A stretch of 55,461 bases of DNA from Spirochaetaceae bacterium (GCA_025355995.1 JANXYQ010000093.1:1-55461), one strand, 5' to 3'. Numbered from the stretch's first letter, positions 1-9,299 are shown. The notes: generated by a model from the sequence alone, not told the origin. Program-made: numbers and translations.

Positions 1-509
1 CTATCGAGCCCGAAGGGATTGCCGAGCGCCACAACGAATTGTCCTACTTTCAGGCTCTTCGAGTCGGCAAGGGGCAGCGGTGAAGCGGCGGTAGTCTCGG
101 AGATAGCCAAGACCGCGAGGTCATTAGAGGGGTCCTTGCCGATTACGCTCGCCTTATAGGTCTTCCCGTTGTCGAAGGAGACCGTCACCTTATCCGCGTT
201 GGCGACGACATGGTAGTTCGTCACGATGTGGCCCTTCGAATCGTAGACAAATCCCGATCCCGTTCCCTCCTGCGGGACGGCTCTTCCGATGGCGTCCTGG
301 CCCACGATGCTGCTCGTGATATTCACGACCGAGGGGAAGGCTTGATTGTAGACGGCCTCCACTTGCGCTTCCAGCCCGAGGGCGCTAGCCTGTTCAGCCA
401 TTGCAGCCGCCGGCGCCAGCGCGAGAATCGCGATCAGGGCGAATACACCCTTGTTGGCCTTTGGACGACTGGAGCGAGTCGGCTGGTTCGCGAGTTTAAG
501 GCTTATCAT
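1..509 (-). CDS. HtrA/DegP-like periplasmic serine protease, N-terminal part
   Basis: The gene runs off the left window edge; 169 codons are visible. It is an S1C (HtrA/Deg) trypsin-like protease that would degrade or refold damaged envelope proteins. Residues 20-38 form a hydrophobic export signal or anchor ending in APAAAMAE. The TGSGF strand, the catalytic His in VTNYHVV (H100) and the catalytic Asp in NDLAVL (D130) are visible; the Ser motif GNSGG and any PDZ domain lie outside the window. The ATG at 509-507 overlaps the TGA of the upstream Met-rich gene (ATGA), so the two are translationally coupled. It is the third gene of the operon that starts with the rhodanese. Confidence 0.9.
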   Translation of the reverse strand, partial: MISLKLANQPTRSSRPKANKGVFALIAILALAPAAAMAEQASALGLEAQVEAVYNQAFPSVVNITSSIVGQDAIGRAVPQEGTGSGFVYDSKGHIVTNYHVVANADKVTVSFDNGKTYKASVIGKDPSNDLAVLAISETTAASPLPLADSKSLKVGQFVVALGNPFGLD

Positions 510-1186
510 TTCTGGACCCCGAATTCCTTCATCGCGATGAACTTCCCGTGCCAGGAATGATACCAAACCTGTCCCGTGTACCCGTTCACGCCGAGCATCC
601 CATACACGGCTCCGTCCTTGAGTACGTGAAGGGTGTAGTAGCCGTAGAACTTATCGGCCCCGTCCTCGACTTTGAGGCCAGGCTGCTGGGCATCGAGAGC
701 CTTCTGCGCCAGTTCGCGCGCCTTGGCCTCAGAGATGGACATCGGAGAAGAGGCCTGGGGCTGGAAGAAGAGCCCGCCCATCATACCGCTCGCCATCATG
801 CCGTACTTCTGGTTCCACATCATGTTCGGTCCCGGTTCGGGGGATACCGCGCCTGTGTACTTGTTCATGATCAGTTCCAGAGCCTTCTGGTCACCGCCCT
901 TTTCCCCGATCTCGAGATAGAACTGATTGGAGAACTCCATGATCTCCGCGATCTGGAGCTTATCGTCGCCCCACGAGGCGAGGTACTTCTTGGCCTGATC
1001 CGCGGCTTGATCGATCGTGAGCGGAGCCTGATTCCCCAGCGGGATATAATTGTAGGCGCCGCCCATCATCCCCTGCCCATAGCCGCCCATCATGCCGCCA
1101 CCATAGCCGCCGCCCATCATGCCCTGCGCGCCGAGGACAGCAGCCACAAGAGCGGCCAAACATGCGACCACCAACATCTTCTTCAT
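506..1186 (-). CDS. Secreted Met/Gly-rich PepSY-like protein, probable copper binder
   Basis: 226 residues with a Sec signal peptide (MKKMLVVACLAALVAAVLGA, residues 1-20). Residues 22-43 are a run of GMMGG-type repeats and a second GMM cluster lies near 129-138; Met clusters of this sort bind Cu(I) in periplasmic copper proteins. The rest resembles two PepSY-like units (SISEAKARELAQKAL, YGYYTLHVLKDGAVYGMLGVN). AAAGGAG sits just before the ATG. It lies 68 bp downstream of the rhodanese gene and overlaps the HtrA start. Copper sequestration or sensing in the periplasm is inferred from composition and from the operator shared with the copA operon; no catalytic residues are recognised. Confidence 0.75.
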   Translation of the reverse strand: MKKMLVVACLAALVAAVLGAQGMMGGGYGGGMMGGYGQGMMGGAYNYIPLGNQAPLTIDQAADQAKKYLASWGDDKLQIAEIMEFSNQFYLEIGEKGGDQKALELIMNKYTGAVSPEPGPNMMWNQKYGMMASGMMGGLFFQPQASSPMSISEAKARELAQKALDAQQPGLKVEDGADKFYGYYTLHVLKDGAVYGMLGVNGYTGQVWYHSWHGKFIAMKEFGVQK

Positions 1187-1254
1187 ATCCTGCTCCTTTG
1201 CGCCGTATGCGCATATCCTAAGAAACTATCCTTTGACGCCATCTTCAATTCGAA

Positions 1255-1662
1255 CTACTTTCCGAGCAAAGGCAGGCCAGCCTGTTCCCAGGCGATCATG
1301 CCACCTTCGAGATCGAGCACATTCGTATATCCCAGGCGCACGAGCTCCTTCGCCGCGATCGCGGACATGTGGCCGCTCCTGCAATACACGACGAGGGCTG
1401 CATTCTTGTCCTTGGGGTACTTGGCGATAAGGCTTGCAGTCTGATCGTAGGGGATGAACGCATCGGTACCTGATATCACGCCGGCATACGGGATGTGCAC
1501 ATTGACGAGGTAGAAGTCCTTGGCCTTCAGTATGGCCGACAGTTCTTGCGGAGTTACTTGCCGGACCTTCGCGGCCGGGCTCGCATTCAGAAATGCAATC
1601 GCCGACAGGATGACAACCCCGATTGCCAGAACCGTCTTGACCCAATTCCGTAGACCGCTCAT
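1255..1662 (-). CDS. Membrane-anchored single-domain rhodanese
   Basis: 135 residues from the ATG at 1662-1660, chosen because GGGAG lies 8 nt upstream; a longer frame to 1725 lacks a ribosome site and adds an unlikely tail. Residues 9-27 form an uncleaved or cleaved N-terminal helix, so the domain faces the periplasm. The rhodanese fold follows (VTPQEL, LVNVHIPYAG, LVVYCRSGHMS, LDLEGGMIAWEQAGLPL) with the active-site Cys at C94 in a six-residue CRSGHM loop. Rhodaneses move sulfane sulfur between thiols. First gene of the operon with the Met-rich protein and HtrA; it follows the tandem-box promoter at 1725-1760. Confidence 0.85.
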   Translation of the reverse strand: MSGLRNWVKTVLAIGVVILSAIAFLNASPAAKVRQVTPQELSAILKAKDFYLVNVHIPYAGVISGTDAFIPYDQTASLIAKYPKDKNAALVVYCRSGHMSAIAAKELVRLGYTNVLDLEGGMIAWEQAGLPLLGK

Positions 1663-1724
1663 ATCAACTACTCCCGCGTATCTCAGTATCGATACGCTCC
1701 ATCTCGAATTGGATTTCAATAGCA

Positions 1725-1760
1725 AGAGTACTCAAGGATGATGAAGCGATTGTGAACGCC
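1725..1760 (-). promoter_or_regulatory. Tandem 11-bp operator and -10 of the rhodanese operon
   Basis: Read on the minus strand the units are GCGTTCACAAT then CGCTTCATCAT, with the TTCA cores exactly 11 bp apart. A -10 candidate TACTCT (1730-1725) starts exactly 10 nt after the second TTCAT, and no good -35 is present. The same layout occurs at 5454-5488 and 15167-15201. One-turn direct repeats replacing the -35 are typical of OmpR/PhoB-family response regulators acting as activators. This copy is the most diverged of the three. Confidence 0.6.
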
Positions 1761-1829
1761 ATCTATTTTTACGATGCGGCCGTAGTCCACTCTATTCAGC
1801 CAGGATGAAGGCCGCCTGTTTTTACGATG
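1737..1829. repeat. Imperfect direct repeat between divergent promoters
   Basis: The 11-mer TTTTTACGATG occurs at 1766-1776 and again at 1819-1829. Each copy follows a similar lead: AGGATGATGAAG...GCCATCTA before the first and AGGATGAAGGCCGCCTG before the second. The first copy overlaps the rhodanese operator. It lies between the rhodanese operon and the chemoreceptor gene and may be a local duplication or a second regulator site. Confidence 0.5.
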
Positions 1830-1857
1830 AACTGGCTCTAGCCAAGAACAGTTTGTC

Positions 1858-1886
1858 TTGAACGTCATTCGGTATACGAATAAACT
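1858..1886 (+). promoter_or_regulatory. Candidate sigma70-type promoter of the chemoreceptor operon
   Basis: TTGAAC (1858-1863), a 17-bp spacer and TAAACT (1881-1886) lie 32 bp before the ATG at 1919. AAGGAG at about 1907-1912 serves as the ribosome site. The match to consensus is moderate; a chemotaxis sigma factor site was not seen. Confidence 0.4.
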
Positions 1887-1918
1887 TATTAAGCGAAAGG
1901 TCTAGCAAGGAGTCCTTC

Positions 1919-4111
1919 ATGCGCTCTAGCCCAGGCAACTACCGCAACAGGCTCGGATTTCGTATCGCGGTCTTTGCCGCAACTACTACGTTCATCGCAT
2001 ATGCGCTGACGCTAGGATATATCGGTGTAAGCATCCGAAGCTCCTCGAGTGAAGCTGCGCTCCGGGAAGCTCAAGGACTGGCTGCGACCCAGGCGGCTAC
2101 AGCTTCATCGGAATTCGTCTTCGTCAGGTCGTCGATCAGCGAGCTCGCCCATCTACTATCGATGACGGACATGTTCCCGAGGGCATCAAAGCGTCAACTC
2201 ATCGATGGCATGTTGAAATCGACAGTCGAGAAGGAGACGAGGTTTATCAATGCTTGGGCGGTCTTCCTGCCTGGAAGCATCGATGAGAAGACAGTCTCGC
2301 AGTTCGCATGGCATCGGATGGGAACTGATCTAGTCGCTAAAGAATACCCAACGGACAAGAGTTCCAAGCTACTCGCGACTGTACGAGAAACGAAGGAAGT
2401 CTGGGTTTCCGAGCCTTATGCAGTTTCGCAGCTTGCCGGAACCATGACCATGGCAAGCAAGGGCGGAGAACTTGCGAGCAGCATCGCTGCCCCTATCATT
2501 GACGCCTCAGGGAATGTCATAGGCGTAGTTGGCGCCGATTTCAACCTTGCGGCTCTTCAGGATCGCATGGGGAAGACTGGCTTCTTCGACAATGGCTATG
2601 GCGAGCTTCTGTCGAACGAAGCGATGGTCGTGACCGCGAAGGACTCAAAGCGCATAGGCGCAGCGGCTCACGAGCTCGAAGACGATTCAGGCACGGCGAT
2701 CAAGAGCGCGATTGCCGAAGGCAAATCGATGGCCCTCGTGTCGAAGGGCGACGAGCACGGCCCCAGCGCCTTCAAGTACCTGACGTCCGTAGATACTGGC
2801 GTGTCGGGCAAGTCATGGAGCTACTTGATCGTCATTCCCTATGCGGAAGTGATGGCGAAGGTCGTGAAACTCGTCAGCATGACTATCGCGATAGGCGTGC
2901 TTTCTCTCATCGCGGCGGTCCTGACCATCGGAGCCCTGATCTCGAGAATGATCCGTCCGCTCACTGCCACGGTGGGAGCGCTCAAGGAGATATCCGAGGC
3001 CGGAGGCGATTTGACGAGAAGGATCGAGAGCGATCGACGCGATGAGGTCGGCCTACTCGCAGAGCATTTCAACAGGTTCAGCGAATCCCTCGCCCAGCGC
3101 ATAGGCGCCATAATTGCTTCGGCCCAGTCGCTTTCCAGGACAGGAGAGGAACTTCAAGAGAGTATGGGAACTGTAGCGAGTGCGGTGACCGAAATCGTAG
3201 CTAGCCTACAGGAGATGAAGGAAGGCGCGAACCGACAAAGCACGAGCATTCAGAAGTCTTCCGATGCGACGACACTAATACTAGGAAGGATACAGAAACT
3301 CGAGGATCTGGTCGCTCGTCAATCAGGCTGCGTTTCACAGTCGTCAGCGGCCGTGGAAGAGATACTGGCCAACATAGGCTCCATGGCTCACAACGCGGAA
3401 ATCGCCGGCGAACAATATGCCAGCTTGGTCACTGCATCAGAAAGCGGAACGGCCGTGATCGCCGAGGTTAGCCAAACGGCCAAAGAGATCGAGCAGCAGT
3501 CGGCAGCATTACGCGAGGCGAATACCATCATCGCAGCCATCGCTTCGAAGACAAACCTCCTCGCCATGAACGCCGCGATAGAGGCTGCCCATGCAGGAGA
3601 CTACGGCAAGGGCTTCGCCGTGGTCGCGGACGAGATACGCAACCTCGCGGAGAACTCCGCCATCCAGTCTAGGGGCATCGGCAACAATCTGAAGACCATC
3701 CAGAGTTCCATAAACGCCGTCGTAGGCGCATCGACCAGGGCGGAGAAGGCCTTCGCGGATATTCGAGGTATGATTTCGAGCCTCTATACTCTCCAAGAGG
3801 AGCAGAAGCAAGCATTGCTGGAACAGCGGGAAGGGTCATCGTCAACGATCGAAGCTCTAGCCACTATCAAGGAGGCGACCGCCGAAGTAGATTCGTCAAC
3901 CTCCCAAATGCGCGAGGCTTGCGCGAGCCTGGCCTCTGGAATGAAGTCCGTAGCCGGCGCTAGCCAGGAGTTCCTGGAAGGAGTCGGCGAGATCGCGAAA
4001 GGGGCCGCAGACATAGACGACTCGATAGTGCATGTCGCGAGCCTCGCCACCGATAACAGCGACAATATCGCCAAGGTCGCCGCAGTCGCCGGCACGTTCA
4101 AAATCGCATGA
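1919..4111 (+). CDS. Methyl-accepting chemotaxis protein with double-Cache sensor
   Basis: 730 residues. TM1 is at about 14-38, followed by a periplasmic dCACHE-type sensor region (about 40-310), TM2 near 316-343 and a HAMP linker (about 345-395, ending near [13 protein letters not shown]). The cytoplasmic signalling hairpin has its conserved tip at about 538-582 ([20 protein letters not shown], then [15 protein letters not shown]), which contacts CheA and CheW. The ligand cannot be read from the sequence. The stop overlaps the start of the HD-GYP gene (ATGA), so receptor and phosphodiesterase are made together. Codon use here includes more ATA and CTA than the GC-rich genes to the right. Confidence 0.95.
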   Translation: MRSSPGNYRNRLGFRIAVFAATTTFIAYALTLGYIGVSIRSSSSEAALREAQGLAATQAATASSEFVFVRSSISELAHLLSMTDMFPRASKRQLIDGMLKSTVEKETRFINAWAVFLPGSIDEKTVSQFAWHRMGTDLVAKEYPTDKSSKLLATVRETKEVWVSEPYAVSQLAGTMTMASKGGELASSIAAPIIDASGNVIGVVGADFNLAALQDRMGKTGFFDNGYGELLSNEAMVVTAKDSKRIGAAAHELEDDSGTAIKSAIAEGKSMALVSKGDEHGPSAFKYLTSVDTGVSGKSWSYLIVIPYAEVMAKVVKLVSMTIAIGVLSLIAAVLTIGALISRMIRPLTATVGALKEISEAGGDLTRRIESDRRDEVGLLAEHFNRFSESLAQRIGAIIASAQSLSRTGEELQESMGTVASAVTEIVASLQEMKEGANRQSTSIQKSSDATTLILGRIQKLEDLVARQSGCVSQSSAAVEEILANIGSMAHNAEIAGEQYASLVTASESGTAVIAEVSQTAKEIEQQSAALREANTIIAAIASKTNLLAMNAAIEAAHAGDYGKGFAVVADEIRNLAENSAIQSRGIGNNLKTIQSSINAVVGASTRAEKAFADIRGMISSLYTLQEEQKQALLEQREGSSSTIEALATIKEATAEVDSSTSQMREACASLASGMKSVAGASQEFLEGVGEIAKGAADIDDSIVHVASLATDNSDNIAKVAAVAGTFKIA

Positions 4112-5406
4112 ACAGCCTGCGGTCTATGTGGGCGAAGCGATTCAAGCCCGAGAAGAATGTTCTCCTAAGCTACTCGCTATTCATGCTGATCGTCGTTGCC
4201 GGTGCGTCTTCGCTTCTCGGGATCGTGCTCACTGGTTTCGTGCGTGGCCATGTCATCAGAATGCATGCCTCGTTCTATGCCGATAGCCTCTCATCAGCCT
4301 TCAGTTCAACGCTTCCTGGTGCATCGAAAGAAGAGCTCGCGCGGGCACACGACAGCCTTGAGCGCGAGGGGCTCCTCATGCATGTCAAGACAATGTCCAT
4401 ATGGGACTCGTCAGGAGTATTGCTCTATGGCGAGGCGTCCCCATTCATAGGCGCCGTAGGAAATGATCCGCTCGTAGATGCACAATCGGGCTCTCTCCGT
4501 TTCATCTACAAGACTACATCCGTACGAGGGATGTTCGATCTTCCGCGAGGCGATCTTGCCTTATACCTGCCGATCCGAGACTTGAGAAGCACGGTAATTG
4601 GAGTGATTGGCCTAATAGAATCAGACGAAGGGCTCGCCGACGACCTGGGGATCGCGGCGCGGACCATCGCTCTCTATGTATCGTTCGCCGGAGTCGCGAT
4701 CTACGCTTCCTTGTTCATGCTGTATTTCAGGTCCTACCGCCGGCAATCCCTCTACTCTGCAAGACTGAAGAAGAGCAAGGAGAGTATCATCTTCGCAATG
4801 TCGAGTCTCTCGAGTCTCCGGGACCAAGAGACGGGAGGCCACCTTGAACGATGCGAGGAGTATGTACGCCTGCTTGCAGGAGAGCTTCGCGAGGACCGCA
4901 TATTCCGACGGTATGTCGATGCCGAATACATCGAGTCCCTAGCCAACGTCGCACCACTGCACGATATAGGCAAGGTCGGAATCGATGACGCAATCCTACG
5001 CAAGCCGGGGAAGCTGACACCGGATGAATACGAGATCATGAAGACTCATTGCGCGCTCGGAGCCTCCATCCTCGAAGCCGCCCGAGAGCGATTGCCTTTC
5101 GAATCCGAGCTTGAACTTGCGATTGAACTGACACGCCATCATCATGAACGATGGGACGGCACAGGATACCCATATGGGCTATCCGGCGAATCGATTCCGC
5201 TCTCGGCGCGTATTATGGCGATTGCGGACGTCTATGACGCCCTTAGGTCCGAGCGATACTACAAGAAGGCTATCGGGCACGCGGAATCGCTCAAGATAAT
5301 AAAGGCTGGGGCAGGGACACAATTCGATCCAAGACTATTGTTCATCGTTGAAACCTGTAGCGACAAACTCGAAAGGATATATAATGGAACTCCATGTATC
5401 TCATAG
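4108..5406 (+). CDS. Membrane-bound HD-GYP cyclic-di-GMP phosphodiesterase
   Basis: 432 residues. TM1 is near 13-38 ([19 protein letters not shown]) and TM2 near 185-210, enclosing an extracytoplasmic sensor region of about 140 residues. The C-terminal half is an HD-GYP domain with the metal-binding HDIGK (H285-D286), the [13 protein letters not shown] motif near 342-354, and [11 protein letters not shown]. It should hydrolyse c-di-GMP to pGpG or GMP. All core metal ligands are present, so activity is likely. It is translationally coupled to the upstream chemoreceptor by a 4-bp overlap, suggesting the pair links an external signal to motility and to c-di-GMP. Confidence 0.93.
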   Translation: MNSLRSMWAKRFKPEKNVLLSYSLFMLIVVAGASSLLGIVLTGFVRGHVIRMHASFYADSLSSAFSSTLPGASKEELARAHDSLEREGLLMHVKTMSIWDSSGVLLYGEASPFIGAVGNDPLVDAQSGSLRFIYKTTSVRGMFDLPRGDLALYLPIRDLRSTVIGVIGLIESDEGLADDLGIAARTIALYVSFAGVAIYASLFMLYFRSYRRQSLYSARLKKSKESIIFAMSSLSSLRDQETGGHLERCEEYVRLLAGELREDRIFRRYVDAEYIESLANVAPLHDIGKVGIDDAILRKPGKLTPDEYEIMKTHCALGASILEAARERLPFESELELAIELTRHHHERWDGTGYPYGLSGESIPLSARIMAIADVYDALRSERYYKKAIGHAESLKIIKAGAGTQFDPRLLFIVETCSDKLERIYNGTPCIS

Positions 5407-5453
5407 ATGTCCTTGACATATACTGTTTTGGCGATTCATCAACTCAATAGCCT

Positions 5454-5488
5454 GCGTTCATGCTCCGTTCATAGTCCTCATATATTAT
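5454..5488 (+). promoter_or_regulatory. Tandem 11-bp operator and -10 of the methyltransferase-tlpA-ccdA operon
   Basis: GCGTTCATGCT is followed directly by CCGTTCATAGT (units start at 5454 and 5465). The two TTCAT cores are 11 bp apart, and TATTAT (5483-5488) begins 10 nt after the second core. Geometry and sequence match the box in front of the copper operon almost base for base. No independent -35 is seen, as expected for an activator-dependent promoter. Confidence 0.7.
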
Positions 5489-5523
5489 TCTCTTGAACAC
5501 GACGCGCGAGAGGGAGCGAGTAT

Positions 5524-6207
5524 ATGGACCATAGGTATATCCCGCCGCTTCGACTGAACGAACTTACGCCGCTCTTTGATGCTTTCATGAAGCATTTGCT
5601 CCCAGAGCGTCGAATCAAGGTCGAACTCCTGCAAACAATTGGAGCTCAACCTGGATCGAGAATATTGGATTTTGGCTGCGGCACAGGGACTCTCGCCATC
5701 ATGCTCAAGCTCGCGCAGCCCGAGGCGGTAATCGTCGGACTAGACATCGACGCGACTGCGTTGGGCATAGCGCGCGACAAGGCGGTTCGGCATGGCGTTG
5801 ATGTGCGCTTCGACCAGTACGATGGCGCCAGCCTGCCGTACGCCGACTCAAGCTTCGATTATGTGGTATCGACCTTCGCATTCCATCATCTGCTCGATTC
5901 CCAAAAATATGGGGCACTGCGCGAAATACTCCGAATCCTCGCGTCCGGAGCCACCTTGACCGTGGCGGACTTCGACCGCTCTCATAAGGTCCTGCTTCGG
6001 GGTGCGTTCCTCCTCCCCAGGCTTCTCGATGGTCTCGCTAACACCAGGGCGAACGCGCTAGGCCTTATTCCCTCCATGTTGGCCGAGTGCGGCTTCCTCG
6101 AAGTCGGCCGGAGAGAGAGATACGCGACCCTATTCGGCGAGGCTAGCGTAATCCAGGGCCGAAGCCCCCCGAGCTCCAACTCTCGCCAGGAGAAATCCCA
6201 CGCGTAG
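5524..6207 (+). CDS. Class I SAM-dependent methyltransferase (UbiE/Methyltransf_11 type)
   Basis: 227 residues. The SAM-binding motif I is RILDFGCGTG (47-56) and motif II is the acidic VGLDID (about 71-76); later elements include YDGASLPYADSSFDYVVSTF and a C-terminal half typical of small-molecule methyltransferases. The substrate is unknown. It lacks the conserved Cys set of arsenite methyltransferase ArsM, so that role is not supported. Start ATG at 5524 follows GAGGGAG. It is first in an operon with an exported thioredoxin and CcdA, under the operator shared with the copper genes, so a role in metal or redox stress is inferred. Confidence 0.85.
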   Translation: MDHRYIPPLRLNELTPLFDAFMKHLLPERRIKVELLQTIGAQPGSRILDFGCGTGTLAIMLKLAQPEAVIVGLDIDATALGIARDKAVRHGVDVRFDQYDGASLPYADSSFDYVVSTFAFHHLLDSQKYGALREILRILASGATLTVADFDRSHKVLLRGAFLLPRLLDGLANTRANALGLIPSMLAECGFLEVGRRERYATLFGEASVIQGRSPPSSNSRQEKSHA

Positions 6208-6751
6208 GATCATCGCAATTTTCTCGCTCCTTCTTGGTGCAGCATTTTTGAGCGCCGATGACCTCAAGGACGCGCTTAAGCGGTTACAACTCCGGACGGT
6301 CGACTCAGCGATACAGCCCATCGACTTCGAGCTCCCCTCCCTCTCCGGGATCTCTACTCGGCTCAGTTCGCTTCACGGCAAAGTCGTCTTCTTAAACTTC
6401 TGGGCTACCTGGTGCGGACCCTGCAGATCCGAGATGCCCGCTATCGAGCGACTATATGAAACACTCGGGAAGAGCGGTCTCGAGATCGTCGCCGTCGACC
6501 TTCGCGAATCGCGAGATACGGTTGCCTCGTACGCGAAGGAACTCGGCCTGAAATTCTCCATTCTCCTGGACACGCAAGGGCGGGCGGGTTCGGACTATGG
6601 CGTGAGCTCGATCCCGACGACGCTCATCCTGGATCGCGATGGCATGATCTTCAGCGCCGCCGTCGGCGCGAGGGCGTGGGACTCGCCGGAGATGCTCGCT
6701 CTGTTCCGGCGGCTCCTCGCCGCGAGACCGCTCGCAAGGGATGCTAAGTAG
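6200..6751 (+). CDS. Exported TlpA/ResA-type thioredoxin with probable ACG start
   Basis: The thioredoxin fold carries VVFLNFWATWCGPC with redox cysteines C72 and C75 and the cis-Pro in SSIPTTLIL. The first ordinary start in frame is TTG at 6248, which would leave a cytoplasmic protein without a ribosome site. The frame upstream encodes RRIIAIFSLLLGAAFLSA, a clear signal peptide, preceded by AGGAG (6188-6192) with 7 nt to an ACG at 6200. That ACG lies at the ATG position, overlapping the methyltransferase stop. I therefore place the start at ACG (183 residues). It would reduce periplasmic disulfides using electrons from the adjacent CcdA. Confidence 0.75.
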   Translation, partial: TRRIIAIFSLLLGAAFLSADDLKDALKRLQLRTVDSAIQPIDFELPSLSGISTRLSSLHGKVVFLNFWATWCGPCRSEMPAIERLYETLGKSGLEIVAVDLRESRDTVASYAKELGLKFSILLDTQGRAGSDYGVSSIPTTLILDRDGMIFSAAVGARAWDSPEMLALFRRLLAARPLARDAK

Positions 6752-6753
6752 CG

Positions 6754-7731
6754 ATGCGCGGCGATATAGGATACCTCCTCGCCTTCGGGGCAGGCTTCCT
6801 TTCCTTCGCATCTCCATGCATCCTCCCGTTGCTCCCCTCCTTCCTCTCGTTCGTTGGCGGTACGCCTCCGGCCGAGGATGAACCTGGAAACAGAGCAGGC
6901 GTAAGAAATCTGGCTCGAATCGCCATGTTCGTCCTGGGCTTCGCCTTGGTATTCGTCTCCCTAGGCCTGCTCTTCGGCGGCGGCGGGCTGCTATTTGCAA
7001 GATGGCGGAGCATCATCGATCGTGTTGCCGGAGCGCTTGTCATCCTGTTCGGGCTCAACACGATGTTCGATTGGGCGAATGCGCTCAATAGGGAACTGCG
7101 ATTCCACCCGCGGGCGAGGCCCCGGTCAGGCATCGGAGCGATGCTGGTCGGCGCCGCTTTCGGCGCGGGCTGGACCCCCTGCGTGGGGCCGGCCCTAGCA
7201 TCGATCCTATTCATGGCGGGAGCCGGGGGAGATCCAACTCGCGGAGCCGCCTTGCTCGCCGTGTACGCGGCCGGCCTCGGGCTACCATTCCTCGTGGCAG
7301 GTGCCTTCGTATCCTCCCTCTCGAACCAGATTCAAGCGATACGGGTGCATGCGAGGGCGATACGCGTCGCCAGCGGCGCATTGATGACGCTCATGGGGCT
7401 CCTTATCGAACTGGGAAGCCTTTCGAGCGTCAACGCATCGATGTTCGGCATTGCGGCCAAGTTCCAGAATTGGGGCGCCGACCATGCTGTCGCCCAGCGA
7501 GCCATCTTCGGCGCTATCTTCTTGGCCCTAGCAGCCTTCGGATCGATTCTCGGGCTCCGATATGCAAGACGATCCATGAACCAGAATACAATCGCGCGGA
7601 GGAGGCTGATCGCCAGTCTGGCGTTCGCTGCATTCACGATTGTCATGCTGTCGCTCGCCGCCCTCGTTTTCGCCGGAGTAGCGCGGCCGAACGAGATCCT
7701 CGCGGGCTGGCTTCGGTTCCAGGGAATCTAA
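6754..7731 (+). CDS. ccdA: CcdA/DsbD-type transmembrane thiol-electron transporter
   Basis: 325 residues with about seven to eight hydrophobic helices. The two conserved half-repeats have their redox Cys in ASPCILPLLPSF (C22) and GWTPCVGPAL (C143). CcdA passes electrons from cytoplasmic thioredoxin to periplasmic thiol proteins. It starts 2 nt after the tlpA-like stop, and that exported thioredoxin is its obvious partner. It is longer than minimal CcdA (about 230 residues) by a C-terminal pair of helices (from about 250) of unclear role. In this context it may keep periplasmic copper-site or cytochrome thiols reduced. Confidence 0.9.
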   Translation: MRGDIGYLLAFGAGFLSFASPCILPLLPSFLSFVGGTPPAEDEPGNRAGVRNLARIAMFVLGFALVFVSLGLLFGGGGLLFARWRSIIDRVAGALVILFGLNTMFDWANALNRELRFHPRARPRSGIGAMLVGAAFGAGWTPCVGPALASILFMAGAGGDPTRGAALLAVYAAGLGLPFLVAGAFVSSLSNQIQAIRVHARAIRVASGALMTLMGLLIELGSLSSVNASMFGIAAKFQNWGADHAVAQRAIFGAIFLALAAFGSILGLRYARRSMNQNTIARRRLIASLAFAAFTIVMLSLAALVFAGVARPNEILAGWLRFQGI

Positions 7732-7755
7732 AGCGTATGCCAGTTTGGCAGAGGC

Positions 7756-9207
7756 CTATTCTCGCCCTGTGGCTGATGCGCCTCTCCGTCGGGCATCGGT
7801 CTTCACGCCTTCGACGCGAGATACGGCTATTTTGCCTGACTTGCCTTTAATTAGCACCAAGCCCCTGCTGTTCGCACTGAGGATCGACATCCTGCTCTGT
7901 GACAACAGGCTCGTTGGGATAAGGACCTCCCCAGGACCAGCCATGGCCTCGAGCCTCGCGGCGAGATTCACCGTATCTCCGATGACGGTGAAATCCCGCA
8001 GATCCTCGGAGCCTACGTCTCCCTCTACGACTGAGCCCGCGTTGATGCCGATGCCGACGCGTAAGCCGGCCAATTCCTCGCGCGACGCTGCGACGAGGGA
8101 GACGATCTTGAGCGCGCAGAGGGTGGCAGGCCTTTCGTCGTCGAAGGTCGCCATGATCTCATCGCCTACGAATTTATCAATGATTCCGCCGAAGGCGCCG
8201 ATCGCCGTCGCCTGCAAGTCCAAGAGTCGATTGAGCACTCTGATGACGATCTCCGGCTCGTTGCTTTCCGTGAACGCGGTAAAGCCGCGTATGTCGGAAA
8301 AAAGGATCGCTCTCCGTGCGCGGATAGGCTCCCGGAATCCGCCTCCCGACGGGGCGCCCGCGCGCACAGCCCGTTTCGTCGACTCGCTGACGTACTTGGA
8401 GAGACGCTCCTTCTCCTCGAGGGCCGCGGCCATGCCGTTGAAGCGATTGGCCATGGTGCCGAACTCGTCCTGTGCCGCGAGCTCGATACGCGTCTCAAGG
8501 CGCCCGCGCTCGATATCCTCCATCGCTGACGAGATCAGCCTCGCCGGCCTGACGGCAGAAGTCGAAACGAGGCGATGCAAGATGAGCGCCTGAAGGAGTT
8601 CGGCGAGAATCGCGACCCCGATGGCGAGCGCCTCGTATCTCGCGAAATCAGCGTCATGCAGGCGCATCGATGCGGATTGGTCGATCTCCACGGCGACCGC
8701 GAAGCTCTTGCCGGGGAAAAGATCAGCTCTCGCTATAATGGTCATGACCATGCCGATCCGCGATCCGTTTCGCGAATCTCCGCGCGCGATCTCGATGGTA
8801 TCAGAAGCTATGGCTTTCGCCAGCTCGGAGGCATACCGAGACTCGTATGGGCCCGATTTCTTGTCGACCACAGCCACGGGCCGGAAGTTATCATCCACGA
8901 GTGCGATCGAATCGACGATGAAGCCCCCACTCTCGGCCCCGACTGCCATCGCACCCTGGAATACCTTTGTAATTGCGTCGATAAACACCGAATCCTTGGA
9001 ACTCCGGAACCTGTCGCCTTCGTGCGAGAACAGATCCTCGGCCTCTTTCCTGACAAAGGCGGCATAGGTTCGCGCATGGTTCTCCATCTGGGCTCCTGTA
9101 AGGGTTTGGAACAGGAAAGGAAACCCTACCAGGACACCAGCGATTACTAGCAGCGAGCTGGCGAAGAATATGAGCGTGACGCGTTTACCGAGCTTGATTT
9201 CGATCAC
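7756..9207 (-). CDS. Class III adenylate/guanylate cyclase with HAMP and membrane sensor
   Basis: 483 residues. TM1 is near 9-36, then an extracytoplasmic sensor region (about 40-185), TM2 near 190-212, HAMP (about 213-268) and a catalytic domain (about 295-470). The catalytic domain has both metal aspartates (FSDIRGFT and KFVGDE) and the DFTVIGDTVNLAARLE segment with the transition-state Asn and Arg. The Lys before FVGDE and the Asp in DFTV favour ATP as substrate, so cAMP is the more likely product. It converges on the ccdA operon with a 24-bp gap. Its own promoter region shows no copper-type box. Confidence 0.9.
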   Translation of the reverse strand: MIEIKLGKRVTLIFFASSLLVIAGVLVGFPFLFQTLTGAQMENHARTYAAFVRKEAEDLFSHEGDRFRSSKDSVFIDAITKVFQGAMAVGAESGGFIVDSIALVDDNFRPVAVVDKKSGPYESRYASELAKAIASDTIEIARGDSRNGSRIGMVMTIIARADLFPGKSFAVAVEIDQSASMRLHDADFARYEALAIGVAILAELLQALILHRLVSTSAVRPARLISSAMEDIERGRLETRIELAAQDEFGTMANRFNGMAAALEEKERLSKYVSESTKRAVRAGAPSGGGFREPIRARRAILFSDIRGFTAFTESNEPEIVIRVLNRLLDLQATAIGAFGGIIDKFVGDEIMATFDDERPATLCALKIVSLVAASREELAGLRVGIGINAGSVVEGDVGSEDLRDFTVIGDTVNLAARLEAMAGPGEVLIPTSLLSQSRMSILSANSRGLVLIKGKSGKIAVSRVEGVKTDARRRGASATGRE

Positions 9208-9299
9208 CTCTCAAGCGATTGCGACGGCACATGAGCGAAGGTAGCCGTGGCTATCGATATTTCCGCCGACGGAAGCAGAAGGCTCGTCGAGGCGTTCGG

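Noticed and set aside
5524-6207. Arsenite methyltransferase (ArsM)
   Set aside because: The SAM motif fits, but the conserved cysteines of ArsM are missing.
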